Assembly: GCA_001303225.1 (NCBI GenBank)
Contig: LJNI01000103.1
Location: 1-8,215 of the forward strand
Direction of reading: 5' to 3'
Source: a candidate division TA06 bacterium DG_78
Lineage (GTDB): Bacteria; Hydrothermota; Tepidihabitantia; SM23-42
Length of the DNA: 8,215 bases
A program made the translations under genes and the position numbers. How positions within the stretch are numbered: the stretch's first letter is position 1; each line of letters starts with the position of its first letter. Positions 1-6,007 of the stretch are shown piece after piece. The notes below the pieces were generated by a model. The model was not told the DNA's origin, ran no database searches, and worked only from the letters and a program-made list of their open reading frames with translations.

Positions 1-1
1 C

Positions 2-292
2 AACCTCTTTGTAGTTCTCAAACAGGGTACAGTTATTGGACCGTATGCCACGCTTCCTGATGCTCAGGCAGCTGGTGCAGTTACTATCAACTATGGCGTG
101 TTTATTAACACCGTCATCAGCTTCGTCATCGTTGCCTTTGCTGTATTTTTACTTATCCGCAATATTAACAGGCTGAAACGAAAAGAAGTCCCAGCCGAAC
201 CAACAACTAAAGATTGTCCCTATTGTTACACGAGTATACCAGTAAAAGCAACCCGATGTCCGCACTGTACGTCTCAATTAGACCAAAAATAG
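2..292 (+). CDS. mscL: Large-conductance mechanosensitive channel MscL, C-terminal part (5' end outside window)
   Basis: MscL is a homopentameric inner-membrane channel that opens under membrane tension to release solutes during hypo-osmotic shock. The start lies upstream of the window; 96 residues are visible, read in frame from base 2. Residues 1-29 fit the end of the periplasmic loop. Residues 30-53 ([11 protein letters not shown], then [14 protein letters not shown]) match the highly conserved second transmembrane helix of MscL. A basic, Pro-containing linker follows, then a zinc ribbon with CPYC at 72-75 and CPHC at 86-89. From memory, this C-terminal ribbon recurs in many bacterial MscL proteins but is absent from the E. 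coli protein. The GTG at 98 is internal to TM2 and is not a real start. The stop is 9 bases before the ferredoxin-like gene, so mscL is probably co-transcribed with it. Family assignment is secure; the function of the ribbon is unknown. Confidence 0.92.
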   Translation, partial: NLFVVLKQGTVIGPYATLPDAQAAGAVTINYGVFINTVISFVIVAFAVFLLIRNINRLKRKEVPAEPTTKDCPYCYTSIPVKATRCPHCTSQLDQK

Positions 293-301
293 AAAATCAA
301 C

Positions 302-847
302 ATGCAAGAGGACAAATTTGCTTTTCATTATGTATGCACACCGGACGAGGGTCGGGTATTGATTGATAAACATAAACGATTTTGGGTCTCGAATTGTGAG
401 TGTCGTGAAAAGAAGGGTAAATGTAATCGTTCGCGTATCGATGTTTGCCTTTATTTTAGAGATGATATTGATTACTTCGGTACACATTTCCATGAAGTAT
501 CTCGAGCCGAGGTTGAGAGCATTTTGAAAGAAGTTGAGGAGAAACACTTAGTAGTAAGACCCTTCAGGTATGAGAATGATAAGCGTAAAACTGATGGCAT
601 CTGTTTTTGCTGTGATGATTGTTGTGAATACTTTTTAGGTACGGGTCAAGTGTGTGATAAGGGAAAATATATTGAAGAAACTGACAAAAATAAATGTGCA
701 CATTGTGGGACATGTGTTGATGTTTGTTATTTTAAAGCCCGCACAATGAATGAAGAATTGATTGTCGCACGCGAGAATTGCTATGGCTGTGGTCTCTGTG
801 TTGATGTCTGTCCTGAAGCTTGCGTACATATGGTACAGAGATTATGA
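302..847 (+). CDS. Cysteine-rich 4Fe-4S dicluster ferredoxin-type protein
   Basis: This is a predicted cytosolic iron-sulfur electron carrier or electron-transfer subunit of 181 residues. The C-terminal third is a typical 2[4Fe-4S] ferredoxin fold: C132, C135, C138, C142 and C160, C163, C166, C170 form two CxxCxxCxxxC motifs. C170 is followed by Pro as usual, while C142 is followed by Tyr-Phe. The N-terminal part carries further cysteines: C32, C34, C41 and C49, and a dense block at C101, C103, C104, C107, C108 and C118. This resembles a recurrent family in anaerobes with a CxCR-type N-terminal motif, a central Cys block and a terminal ferredoxin. The extra cysteines could bind another metal centre. 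ATG is the first in-frame start after mscL; no good Shine-Dalgarno is visible, so translation may depend on coupling to mscL. Its stop overlaps the next start as ATGA. The redox partner is unknown. Confidence 0.88.
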   Translation: MQEDKFAFHYVCTPDEGRVLIDKHKRFWVSNCECREKKGKCNRSRIDVCLYFRDDIDYFGTHFHEVSRAEVESILKEVEEKHLVVRPFRYENDKRKTDGICFCCDDCCEYFLGTGQVCDKGKYIEETDKNKCAHCGTCVDVCYFKARTMNEELIVARENCYGCGLCVDVCPEACVHMVQRL

Positions 848-1830
848 GGTGGCACTTATTCTGTATATTGAGCTATGTGTTTACTGTTCTCATACTCGGC
901 TGTGCTGAAAAGACTGAAGAGGAGGATACAGGCATGGATTATCGGCAAGATATGCGAGATTTTGTCCAAGCTATAAGTAATTATGCAAAGGATATAAAAT
1001 CCGATTTCATTATTATCCCACAGAATGGCGAAGAACTCCTGACTTCAAACGGAGAATCGGATGGCCCATTAACGGTTGCCTATGTTGGTGCTATCGACGG
1101 TCTGGGTAGGGAAGACCTCTTTTATGGATATAATGGTGATGATATCGCGACCCCAGTATCAATAAGAGATGGCATGATTAGTTTTTTAGATATTGCTGAA
1201 ACTAATGATGTCGAAGTGTTGGTGGCCGACTATTGTTCTACTCAAACATACATTGATAGCTCATACGCACAAAATGCAGCAAAGGGCTATATATCATTTG
1301 CAGCCAATCATAGAGATCTCGATAACATTCCACCGTATCCTGTAGAACCTTACAATGTACATGATTCTACAGTTAGTTTGTTGAGTGAGGCTCACAATTT
1401 TTTGTATTTAATCGATCCTGGATTATATTGGGATAAAGAGACATTTCTGTACTACATGACACAGACAAATTATGATATACTCATTATCGATCTCTTCTTT
1501 GAAGATAGCGAATTGAATGCAGGTGATGTTATGTCCTTAAAGATCAAAGCCAATGCTGGATTACGTTTGGTACTCGCCTACATGAATATTGGTGAAGCTG
1601 AAGATTATAGATACTATTGGCAAACCGGATGGGAAAACAATCCACCCTCATGGTTAGGAGATGAGAATCAAGATTGGCCTGGTGATTATGCAGTACATTA
1701 TTGGGAAAAAAACTGGCAGGACATTATTTTTGGTAATGATAGCTCATATATGAGGAAAATTCTCGATGCTGAATTTGATGGAGTATATCTTGATAAAATA
1801 GATGCATATGAGTATTTTGAAGATCAATAA
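844..1830 (+). CDS. Lipoprotein, MJ1477/TM1410-type putative glycoside hydrolase (GH114-like), apparently circularly permuted
   Basis: This is a predicted membrane-anchored lipoprotein of 328 residues with a TIM-barrel domain of the family that includes MJ1477, TM1410, endo-alpha-1,4-polygalactosaminidases and the PelA hydrolase domain. ATG 844 was chosen because it overlaps the previous stop as ATGA and places a lipobox (LILGC, Cys20) after a short hydrophobic segment. A TTG at 820 would add eight residues. Recognisable blocks in order are IIIPQNG (56-62), GLGREDLFYGY (86-96), VLVADYC (125-131), GYISFAANHRDLD (148-160), NFLYLIDPG (185-193), AYMNIGEAEDYRYYW (245-259) and FDGVYLDKIDAYEYF (311-325). 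In PelA- and TM1410-like proteins the GE-type and YLD-type blocks come first and the QNG/ED-type blocks follow, so the halves look swapped. By analogy with the family, E90 and D317 are candidate catalytic acids. The substrate is unknown; cleavage of an amino-sugar polysaccharide is a family-based guess. Confidence 0.86.
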   Translation: MRWHLFCILSYVFTVLILGCAEKTEEEDTGMDYRQDMRDFVQAISNYAKDIKSDFIIIPQNGEELLTSNGESDGPLTVAYVGAIDGLGREDLFYGYNGDDIATPVSIRDGMISFLDIAETNDVEVLVADYCSTQTYIDSSYAQNAAKGYISFAANHRDLDNIPPYPVEPYNVHDSTVSLLSEAHNFLYLIDPGLYWDKETFLYYMTQTNYDILIIDLFFEDSELNAGDVMSLKIKANAGLRLVLAYMNIGEAEDYRYYWQTGWENNPPSWLGDENQDWPGDYAVHYWEKNWQDIIFGNDSSYMRKILDAEFDGVYLDKIDAYEYFEDQ

Positions 1831-1834
1831 ATAG

Positions 1835-1840
1835 AGGAGG
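1835..1840 (+). promoter_or_regulatory. Strong Shine-Dalgarno AGGAGG
   Basis: AGGAGG lies 4 bases before the ATG at 1845, in the 14-base gap after the lipoprotein gene. It is the strongest ribosome binding site among the first operon's genes, most of which lack a clear one. It fixes the start of the PPOX-fold protein and suggests this gene is translated independently of its neighbour. Confidence 0.85.
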
Positions 1841-1844
1841 ATTT

Positions 1845-2270
1845 ATGAATGAAACAGATTTGAAAAAAGAAATATGGAGTTATTTCCAAAAGATGCAACT
1901 TATATTCTTGGCAACCTGTGAAGGAGAGCAACCAAGAGTAAGACCCGTGACATTAATACACTTCAACGACAAATTCTGGATATCGACAGGAACAAACAGT
2001 GCAAAGATGAAGCAGATACGAGAAAACAACAACATTGCGTTGTGCGTACCATTAAAGGAAGGTGAAAACGGGGGATATATTAGGGGTCAGGGTAAGGCAA
2101 TAATTGTACAGAACAAAGATGTTAAAAAGTTGCTGGCAGATAATATACCTTTCTTTAAACAATTTTGGAAGGACCCGAATGACCCCAACTATACACTGTT
2201 AGAGATTGTTATGAAAGAAATTGATTATTTGAAACCGGGAGCATTTAAGGTAGAAAAATTATCTCTCTAA
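1845..2270 (+). CDS. Pyridoxamine 5'-phosphate oxidase-fold (FMN-binding split barrel) protein
   Basis: This is a small cytosolic flavoprotein-fold protein of 141 residues, a normal length for single-domain PPOX-like proteins, which usually act as dimers with FMN at the interface. Visible family blocks are a first strand pair around 19-37 (IFLATCEGEQPRVRPVTLI), then FWISTGTNSAKMKQIRENNN (44-63), which contains the usual strand, S/T-rich turn and helix K-x-x-Q-I-x-x-N, and a later strand GYIRGQGKAII (77-87). These proteins range from flavin reductases and F420- or heme-binding proteins to true oxidases. The sequence does not decide between them, so it should not be called PdxH. A strong Shine-Dalgarno supports the start. 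It sits 14 bases after the lipoprotein gene and 10 before the regulator gene. With the upstream ferredoxin-type protein it gives the operon a redox element, but a shared pathway is inference. Confidence 0.88.
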   Translation: MNETDLKKEIWSYFQKMQLIFLATCEGEQPRVRPVTLIHFNDKFWISTGTNSAKMKQIRENNNIALCVPLKEGENGGYIRGQGKAIIVQNKDVKKLLADNIPFFKQFWKDPNDPNYTLLEIVMKEIDYLKPGAFKVEKLSL

Positions 2271-2280
2271 GTACAGTAGA

Positions 2281-5200
2281 ATGCATAATTCAATCCCATT
2301 TGTCGGTCGGAAAAAGGAATTAAGCGAATTAAAAAATCACTTTAACGATGCACTCGATTGTCATGGCTCACTTGTTTTAGTACGGGGAGAAATAGGTGTT
2401 GGAAAGACGAGGTTGTTAGAGGAATTCATTGGTTCGATAGAGCCGAGAGTTTGGGTTCTTACAGGAAAAGCGTTACAAAATGATGTTCGTCCATTTTCAC
2501 CTTTTCTACAAATAATTGAAAAACATTTAGAAAAAATAGAGTACCAACCTCAATGGCTTGTTAAATTTATCGAACCAGAAATCTTTCCTTGTTTTGCCAA
2601 TTTTTTGCCAAAACTCAAGAGTAATTATCCTATAGAAATTTCGATGTCAGGCTTACAATTTGAAGATAAAAGGGTATTTTTCAATGCTGTAGAGAGGTTT
2701 TTATCAAACCTGGTTATGTATAAACCTCTTGTTCTATTTATCGATGATGTTATATGGATGGATACTGATGCACAGGAATTAATTAAATACATTGTCATGA
2801 GAATGTCAGACAGAGCAATTTTATTTCTCTGTTCGGCTCGACTGTGGCAAAAAGATACCGATTATCAATCAATGATCGATGAATTGGCTGAACGCCGAAA
2901 TATTCGTATTTTCGACTTAACGAACTTAACTGAATTTGATGTCGAAACGTTGGTTATAAAGCAGTTCGGGGACACGATTTCTTCGCAATTCGTAAACTGG
3001 CTTTTCAATATTACAAAAGGCAATCCATTATTTATTTCAGAGATGTTAAATATCTGTTTGCGTCGTAATATACTTTTTTATGAACCTGCACAGAAAAAAT
3101 GGAACATTCGAGATGATTACAGGGATTTTCCACTCTCGCCCACAATAGAGAGTATTATAAAGTTGCGATTAAGGGGACTCAATGAGAATGAACGTTTGAT
3201 TATGCAAATCGGTTCAGTATTTGGTGAAGAGTTTTCTTTGGATATGCTTGGTCAGCTACACAGCGATATTCCTAGAGAACAACTACTCAGAACCCTGAAT
3301 CGACTCAAGGCGCAAAAATTATTAGAAGAAGATAACAGTAAACTGAAGATTACACATCCTCTCATTAAAGAATTACTTTATAAAGAGATCGATAAGCCGG
3401 AACGCACAAAAATCCATCGTAAGGTCAGTGATTTCCTCAAAAGAAATCCTGAAACACACCTTGAAGAGATCTCCTATCACCTGACGGTTGATCTCACTCC
3501 AGCAGAAGAAACACCAGAACTCTGTCGCGATCTCTTAAAAATTGTTAAAGATATTCTTCAAAGATATAATGAACAAGCAGGTTGGCGCTGTCTTTCCTGT
3601 GCGAAAAAAATAGCCGATAAATTTTCTGATGAGTTAAAAATTGAAAATTTAAAAATCGAAGCAGAACTATCACGTCTACGATGGACATTGGATAGGGATG
3701 CACCATCTACTCAGGAGATAGAGAAACTCATTGAGAGATTAAAGATTTCTGGTCTGAGAGAAGAATCTGCCATGCTCTATAGAATACTATTTTATCATAG
3801 TATGAATGCGCTTGATACTGATTTGGCTGAGAAATATCTAAAAAATGGTCTTTTTTTATCTCTAAAGTCTGAAGAAAACTATTGGCTTCTACGGGCAGAA
3901 AGTAGTATACTCCAAAAAATCAAAGGTAAGGTCAAAGAAGCAGAGGAGGAGGCACTCAGGCTTGTTGAAGAAGTTGATCCCAAGATTGCACCTCGTGCAC
4001 TCTGGAGGGCGGTCTACAATCTAGGCACAATCGCATTTTCACGAGGAGAGCTTAAGACTGCTCATGAATATATGTTGAAGGCTTTGAGAGTTGCTGAACA
4101 ATATAATATTATACACTGGCGTACTACTTCTTATGCAAATTTAGGACAGATTGAAATGAAACTTGGACAATTGGATTCGGGTTTAGAAAGGTTGAAAGAG
4201 GTCGTGAAAGATGCAGAACTTAGTCAGTGGGCACGGCAGATGGCAGGTTCCTGGGCAGTGTTCGGTATATGTTTATTAGCCAAAGGAGAATTTGAGAACG
4301 CTCTCAAGTATTTTGATGATTCTATCAGGAAATCGAAAAAGATTGAGTACAAGAGGGCGCTCATTCTTGCACGTTTAGGTAAGGCAGAAACCCTCTTAGA
4401 GATAGGGAGAATTGACGAAGCAATGGCTGAACTTGATTCTGTACCGACAAAAGAACTTGGAGAGGATTGGCTATGCGATATCCATTTTTTGAAGAGCAGA
4501 ATCTGCCTAGAAAAAGGAGATCTGAGACAATCAGAAAAGGATATTGAACATGCCCACAATCTGGCTGAGAAACTGAACACACAGATAAAGATTGCCGAAA
4601 TCTTAACACAGAAAGGGATAATATTGCTGCAGAAAAGAAAGGAGTTAGATGCCTTAAAACTTTTGGAAAAAGCTAAACAGATATTGCTACAAATGGAAGC
4701 GCTCTCTGATCTGGGTTCGATTCTCACAAGGTTTGGTCTTGCGTGGGGTGGAATCAAAGGTGACCGCATATTTACCCAAGGCTTAGAAATTCTTTTTAAG
4801 ATTGGCGCTGTTCCAAAAATTGAACATCTCCTAAAAAATATAGAAGTCCAAGGATTTAAACGAGCACGCAATTTTACCATTAAGAAACTCGATAAAGTCG
4901 CACTAAAGCAAGAGAGGCTGGAGATTACGACATTTGGCGGTCTTGCAGTTAAAAGACCAGGCGCACTCGAGCCTATCGCTCCGACTGAATGGCAATCAAA
5001 AAAAGCAAGGGAACTTCTTGTATTAATTTTGCTACTCTCAGAACGCAAAGGTGCTACAAGAGAAATTTTGGCTTCATTTCTTTGGCCTGAACTTGATACT
5101 CAAAAATCGCAAAATAATTTGAGAGTAACCCTGGCACGGCTTAATCAAACCCTAAAATATGATTATATTCAGCAAGAATCACAATCTCTTTCACTTGATA

Positions 5201-5664
5201 AAGCAAAAGTATTTGTTGATTCTTGGCAATTTGAAGAACTTTTTAAAGAATGGGGTTATTTAAAACAGCAAGCAAAACAACACAAAGCTGAGCGCAAAGC
5301 TCAAGAAGCCATAACATTATACAAAGGAGATTTTTTACCCGAATTATATGGTATGTCTATTGAAGAGAAGCAAAGGGAACTAAAGGGAAAAATGAAGCAA
5401 TTATTATACTGGCTTGCTCATAGGTCTTGCGAACGACTCGAGTGGCAGGAAGCAATATCATTTGCTCGTCGGCTTATAGCTCTTGATTCGAGTAATGAAT
5501 CTGCACATAGGATAATTATTAGAGGTCTTTGGCAACAGGGCGATAGGACAGGTGCAATACGACAATTTGAACGGCTCGGGGATAGCTTAGAAAAGGAATT
5601 TAATATCTCTCCAAGCCAGGAAACCGTTGAGCTCTACAAAAAGATAATTGCAGCTCAAAAATAA
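2281..5664 (+). CDS. Large ATPase-TPR transcriptional regulator with C-terminal SARP-type winged helix and BTAD domain
   Basis: This is a predicted cytosolic signal-integrating transcriptional activator of 1127 residues. Residues 7-14 (FVGRKKEL) open an AAA_16/STAND-like ATPase. Walker A is GEIGVGKT (36-43) and Walker B is LVLFIDD (150-156). The GNPLF motif (247-251) and HPLIKELLY (359-367) fit the ATPase's later helical and winged-helix parts. Residues about 573-810 form TPR-like helical repeats, for example around LGTIAFSRGELKTAHEYMLKA. A winged-helix domain starts at about 880 (LEITTFGGLAV). It contains FLWPELD near 933-939 and a likely recognition helix near 943-958 (NNLRVTLARLNQTL). A bacterial transcriptional activator domain fills about 980-1125. 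MalT and LAL regulators share the ATPase-TPR-DNA-binding plan but use a LuxR helix; classic large SARPs carry the DNA-binding part at the N terminus. No inducer can be inferred. The ATG follows the PPOX gene by 10 bases without a clear Shine-Dalgarno. The likely target is the repeat operator at 5770-5791. Confidence 0.91.
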   Translation: MHNSIPFVGRKKELSELKNHFNDALDCHGSLVLVRGEIGVGKTRLLEEFIGSIEPRVWVLTGKALQNDVRPFSPFLQIIEKHLEKIEYQPQWLVKFIEPEIFPCFANFLPKLKSNYPIEISMSGLQFEDKRVFFNAVERFLSNLVMYKPLVLFIDDVIWMDTDAQELIKYIVMRMSDRAILFLCSARLWQKDTDYQSMIDELAERRNIRIFDLTNLTEFDVETLVIKQFGDTISSQFVNWLFNITKGNPLFISEMLNICLRRNILFYEPAQKKWNIRDDYRDFPLSPTIESIIKLRLRGLNENERLIMQIGSVFGEEFSLDMLGQLHSDIPREQLLRTLNRLKAQKLLEEDNSKLKITHPLIKELLYKEIDKPERTKIHRKVSDFLKRNPETHLEEISYHLTVDLTPAEETPELCRDLLKIVKDILQRYNEQAGWRCLSCAKKIADKFSDELKIENLKIEAELSRLRWTLDRDAPSTQEIEKLIERLKISGLREESAMLYRILFYHSMNALDTDLAEKYLKNGLFLSLKSEENYWLLRAESSILQKIKGKVKEAEEEALRLVEEVDPKIAPRALWRAVYNLGTIAFSRGELKTAHEYMLKALRVAEQYNIIHWRTTSYANLGQIEMKLGQLDSGLERLKEVVKDAELSQWARQMAGSWAVFGICLLAKGEFENALKYFDDSIRKSKKIEYKRALILARLGKAETLLEIGRIDEAMAELDSVPTKELGEDWLCDIHFLKSRICLEKGDLRQSEKDIEHAHNLAEKLNTQIKIAEILTQKGIILLQKRKELDALKLLEKAKQILLQMEALSDLGSILTRFGLAWGGIKGDRIFTQGLEILFKIGAVPKIEHLLKNIEVQGFKRARNFTIKKLDKVALKQERLEITTFGGLAVKRPGALEPIAPTEWQSKKARELLVLILLLSERKGATREILASFLWPELDTQKSQNNLRVTLARLNQTLKYDYIQQESQSLSLDKAKVFVDSWQFEELFKEWGYLKQQAKQHKAERKAQEAITLYKGDFLPELYGMSIEEKQRELKGKMKQLLYWLAHRSCERLEWQEAISFARRLIALDSSNESAHRIIIRGLWQQGDRTGAIRQFERLGDSLEKEFNISPSQETVELYKKIIAAQK

Positions 5665-5679
5665 TACATGAGGCTAAAT

Positions 5680-5736
5680 TCACCGATTTTGCATTAGATT
5701 TTACACTATCACCGTTTAACCACACAATAATCACCG
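5680..5736 (+). repeat. Three TCACCG elements in the intergenic region, two 22 bp apart
   Basis: TCACCG occurs at 5680-5685, 5709-5714 and 5731-5736. The last two belong to a longer identical 8-mer, ATCACCGT (5708-5715 and 5730-5737), with a period of exactly 22 bp, or about two helical turns. The remaining copy is 29 bp further upstream and out of phase. These could be additional regulator sites upstream of the 11-bp tandem repeat. The short length means chance cannot be excluded. Confidence 0.4.
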
Positions 5737-5769
5737 TAATCTCATACCTTAGATCATTCTGGCGTAGCC

Positions 5770-5791
5770 AACTGTAATGAAACTGTAATGA
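5770..5791 (+). promoter_or_regulatory. 11-bp tandem direct repeat, candidate SARP-type operator
   Basis: The 11-mer AACTGTAATGA is repeated perfectly and without a spacer at 5770-5780 and 5781-5791. The second copy ends 7 bp before a -10-like hexamer and covers the position where a -35 box would lie. Activators of the SARP family bind direct repeats with an 11-bp (or 22-bp) period just upstream of the -10, replacing a poor -35. The gene ending 106 bp upstream encodes such a DNA-binding domain. The repeat is directly visible; its use as that protein's binding site is inference. An alternative reading is that TGTAAT within each copy is itself a -10 element. Confidence 0.6.
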
Positions 5792-5798
5792 GCAGCAG

Positions 5799-5804
5799 TA
5801 AAAT
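5799..5804 (+). promoter_or_regulatory. Candidate -10 box TAAAAT
   Basis: TAAAAT differs from TATAAT at one position. No TTGACA-like -35 stands 16-18 bp upstream; that position is inside the tandem repeat, as expected for an activator-dependent promoter. Initiation 6-7 bases downstream would put the transcript start at about 5810-5811, at the GTG of the next gene, implying a leaderless or very short-leader mRNA. Confidence 0.5.
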
Positions 5805-5809
5805 GGGGT

Positions 5810-6007
5810 GTGAATAGAACGGTGAAATTATGTCCCCTATGTAATTATGTGGGAGATGATGCAGACAAGGTATGCCCGCACTGCGGTGTTGCACTTATGT
5901 CAGAGTGTCCAAAATGTGGTGCACGCATAAAAACATCATTTGCTGAATTTTGTTATGCCTGTGGGATAAATTTTAAGGAAATAACAAAAAAAAAGGAGAA
6001 GATATGA
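5810..6007 (+). CDS. Small double zinc-ribbon protein
   Basis: This is a 65-residue protein with four CxxC knuckles: C8/C11, C22/C25, C33/C36 and C48/C51. Together they make two treble-clef or zinc-ribbon units that should bind two Zn ions. The tail is Lys-rich (about 55-64). It has no signal peptide or membrane segment, so it is probably cytosolic. Such stand-alone ribbons may bind nucleic acid or protein, and the sequence does not say which. The start is uncertain. GTG 5810 has only a GGGG one base upstream, which is too close for a Shine-Dalgarno; GTG 5822, four codons later, keeps all the cysteines and is possible. The gene overlaps the secreted beta-helix gene by ATGA (6004-6007) and carries that gene's ribosome binding site, so the two are translationally linked. 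A cytosolic zinc ribbon paired with an exported protein is an unexplained combination. Confidence 0.76.
   Translation: MNRTVKLCPLCNYVGDDADKVCPHCGVALMSECPKCGARIKTSFAEFCYACGINFKEITKKKEKI
5989..5995 (+). other. In-phase A_AAA_AAG heptamer inside an A9 run (possible slippage site)
   Basis: The run of nine A residues at 5986-5994 followed by G contains A_AAA_AAG in the zero-frame phase of the zinc-ribbon gene (codons AAA 5990-5992 and AAG 5993-5995). This is a classic -1 slippery heptamer. A -1 shift leads straight into the frame of the beta-helix gene, through GGA GAA GAT to ATG 6004. Polymerase slippage on A9 could have the same effect. No stimulatory hairpin was identified, so function is uncertain. 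Confidence 0.35.
5994..5998 (+). promoter_or_regulatory. Shine-Dalgarno AGGAG for the beta-helix gene
   Basis: AGGAG ends 5 bases before ATG 6004 and lies inside the last codons of the zinc-ribbon gene. It supports ATG 6004 as the start and a coupled or re-initiated mode of translation across the ATGA overlap. Confidence 0.8.

Noticed and set aside
820..843. TTG start at 820 for the lipoprotein
   Set aside because: It would add eight residues before the signal peptide. The ATG at 844 gives an ATGA overlap and a normal-length lipoprotein signal.
278..847. Minus-strand open frames opposite the Fe-S gene
   Set aside because: They are antisense to a gene with clear ferredoxin motifs and show no family features of their own.
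4224..5048. 274-codon open frame on the minus strand
   Set aside because: It is wholly antisense to the TPR and winged-helix part of the regulator, is rich in Ser/Leu/Ile/Phe as expected of a shadow frame, and has no family motif.
5665..5702. Rho-independent terminator after the regulator gene
   Set aside because: Only a 4-bp inverted match (CTAA/TTAG) with no GC stem or U-run was found, so read-through into the next unit cannot be excluded.
5773..5789. TGTAAT in each tandem repeat read as duplicated -10 boxes
   Set aside because: It is possible, each being one mismatch from TATAAT, but no good -35 stands upstream and TAAAAT at 5799 explains the spacing better. It is kept only as an alternative.
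5665..5809. Riboswitch, small RNA, tRNA or CRISPR array in the intergenic region
   Set aside because: No conserved RNA motif, no cloverleaf and no spaced palindromic repeats; only short direct repeats are present.
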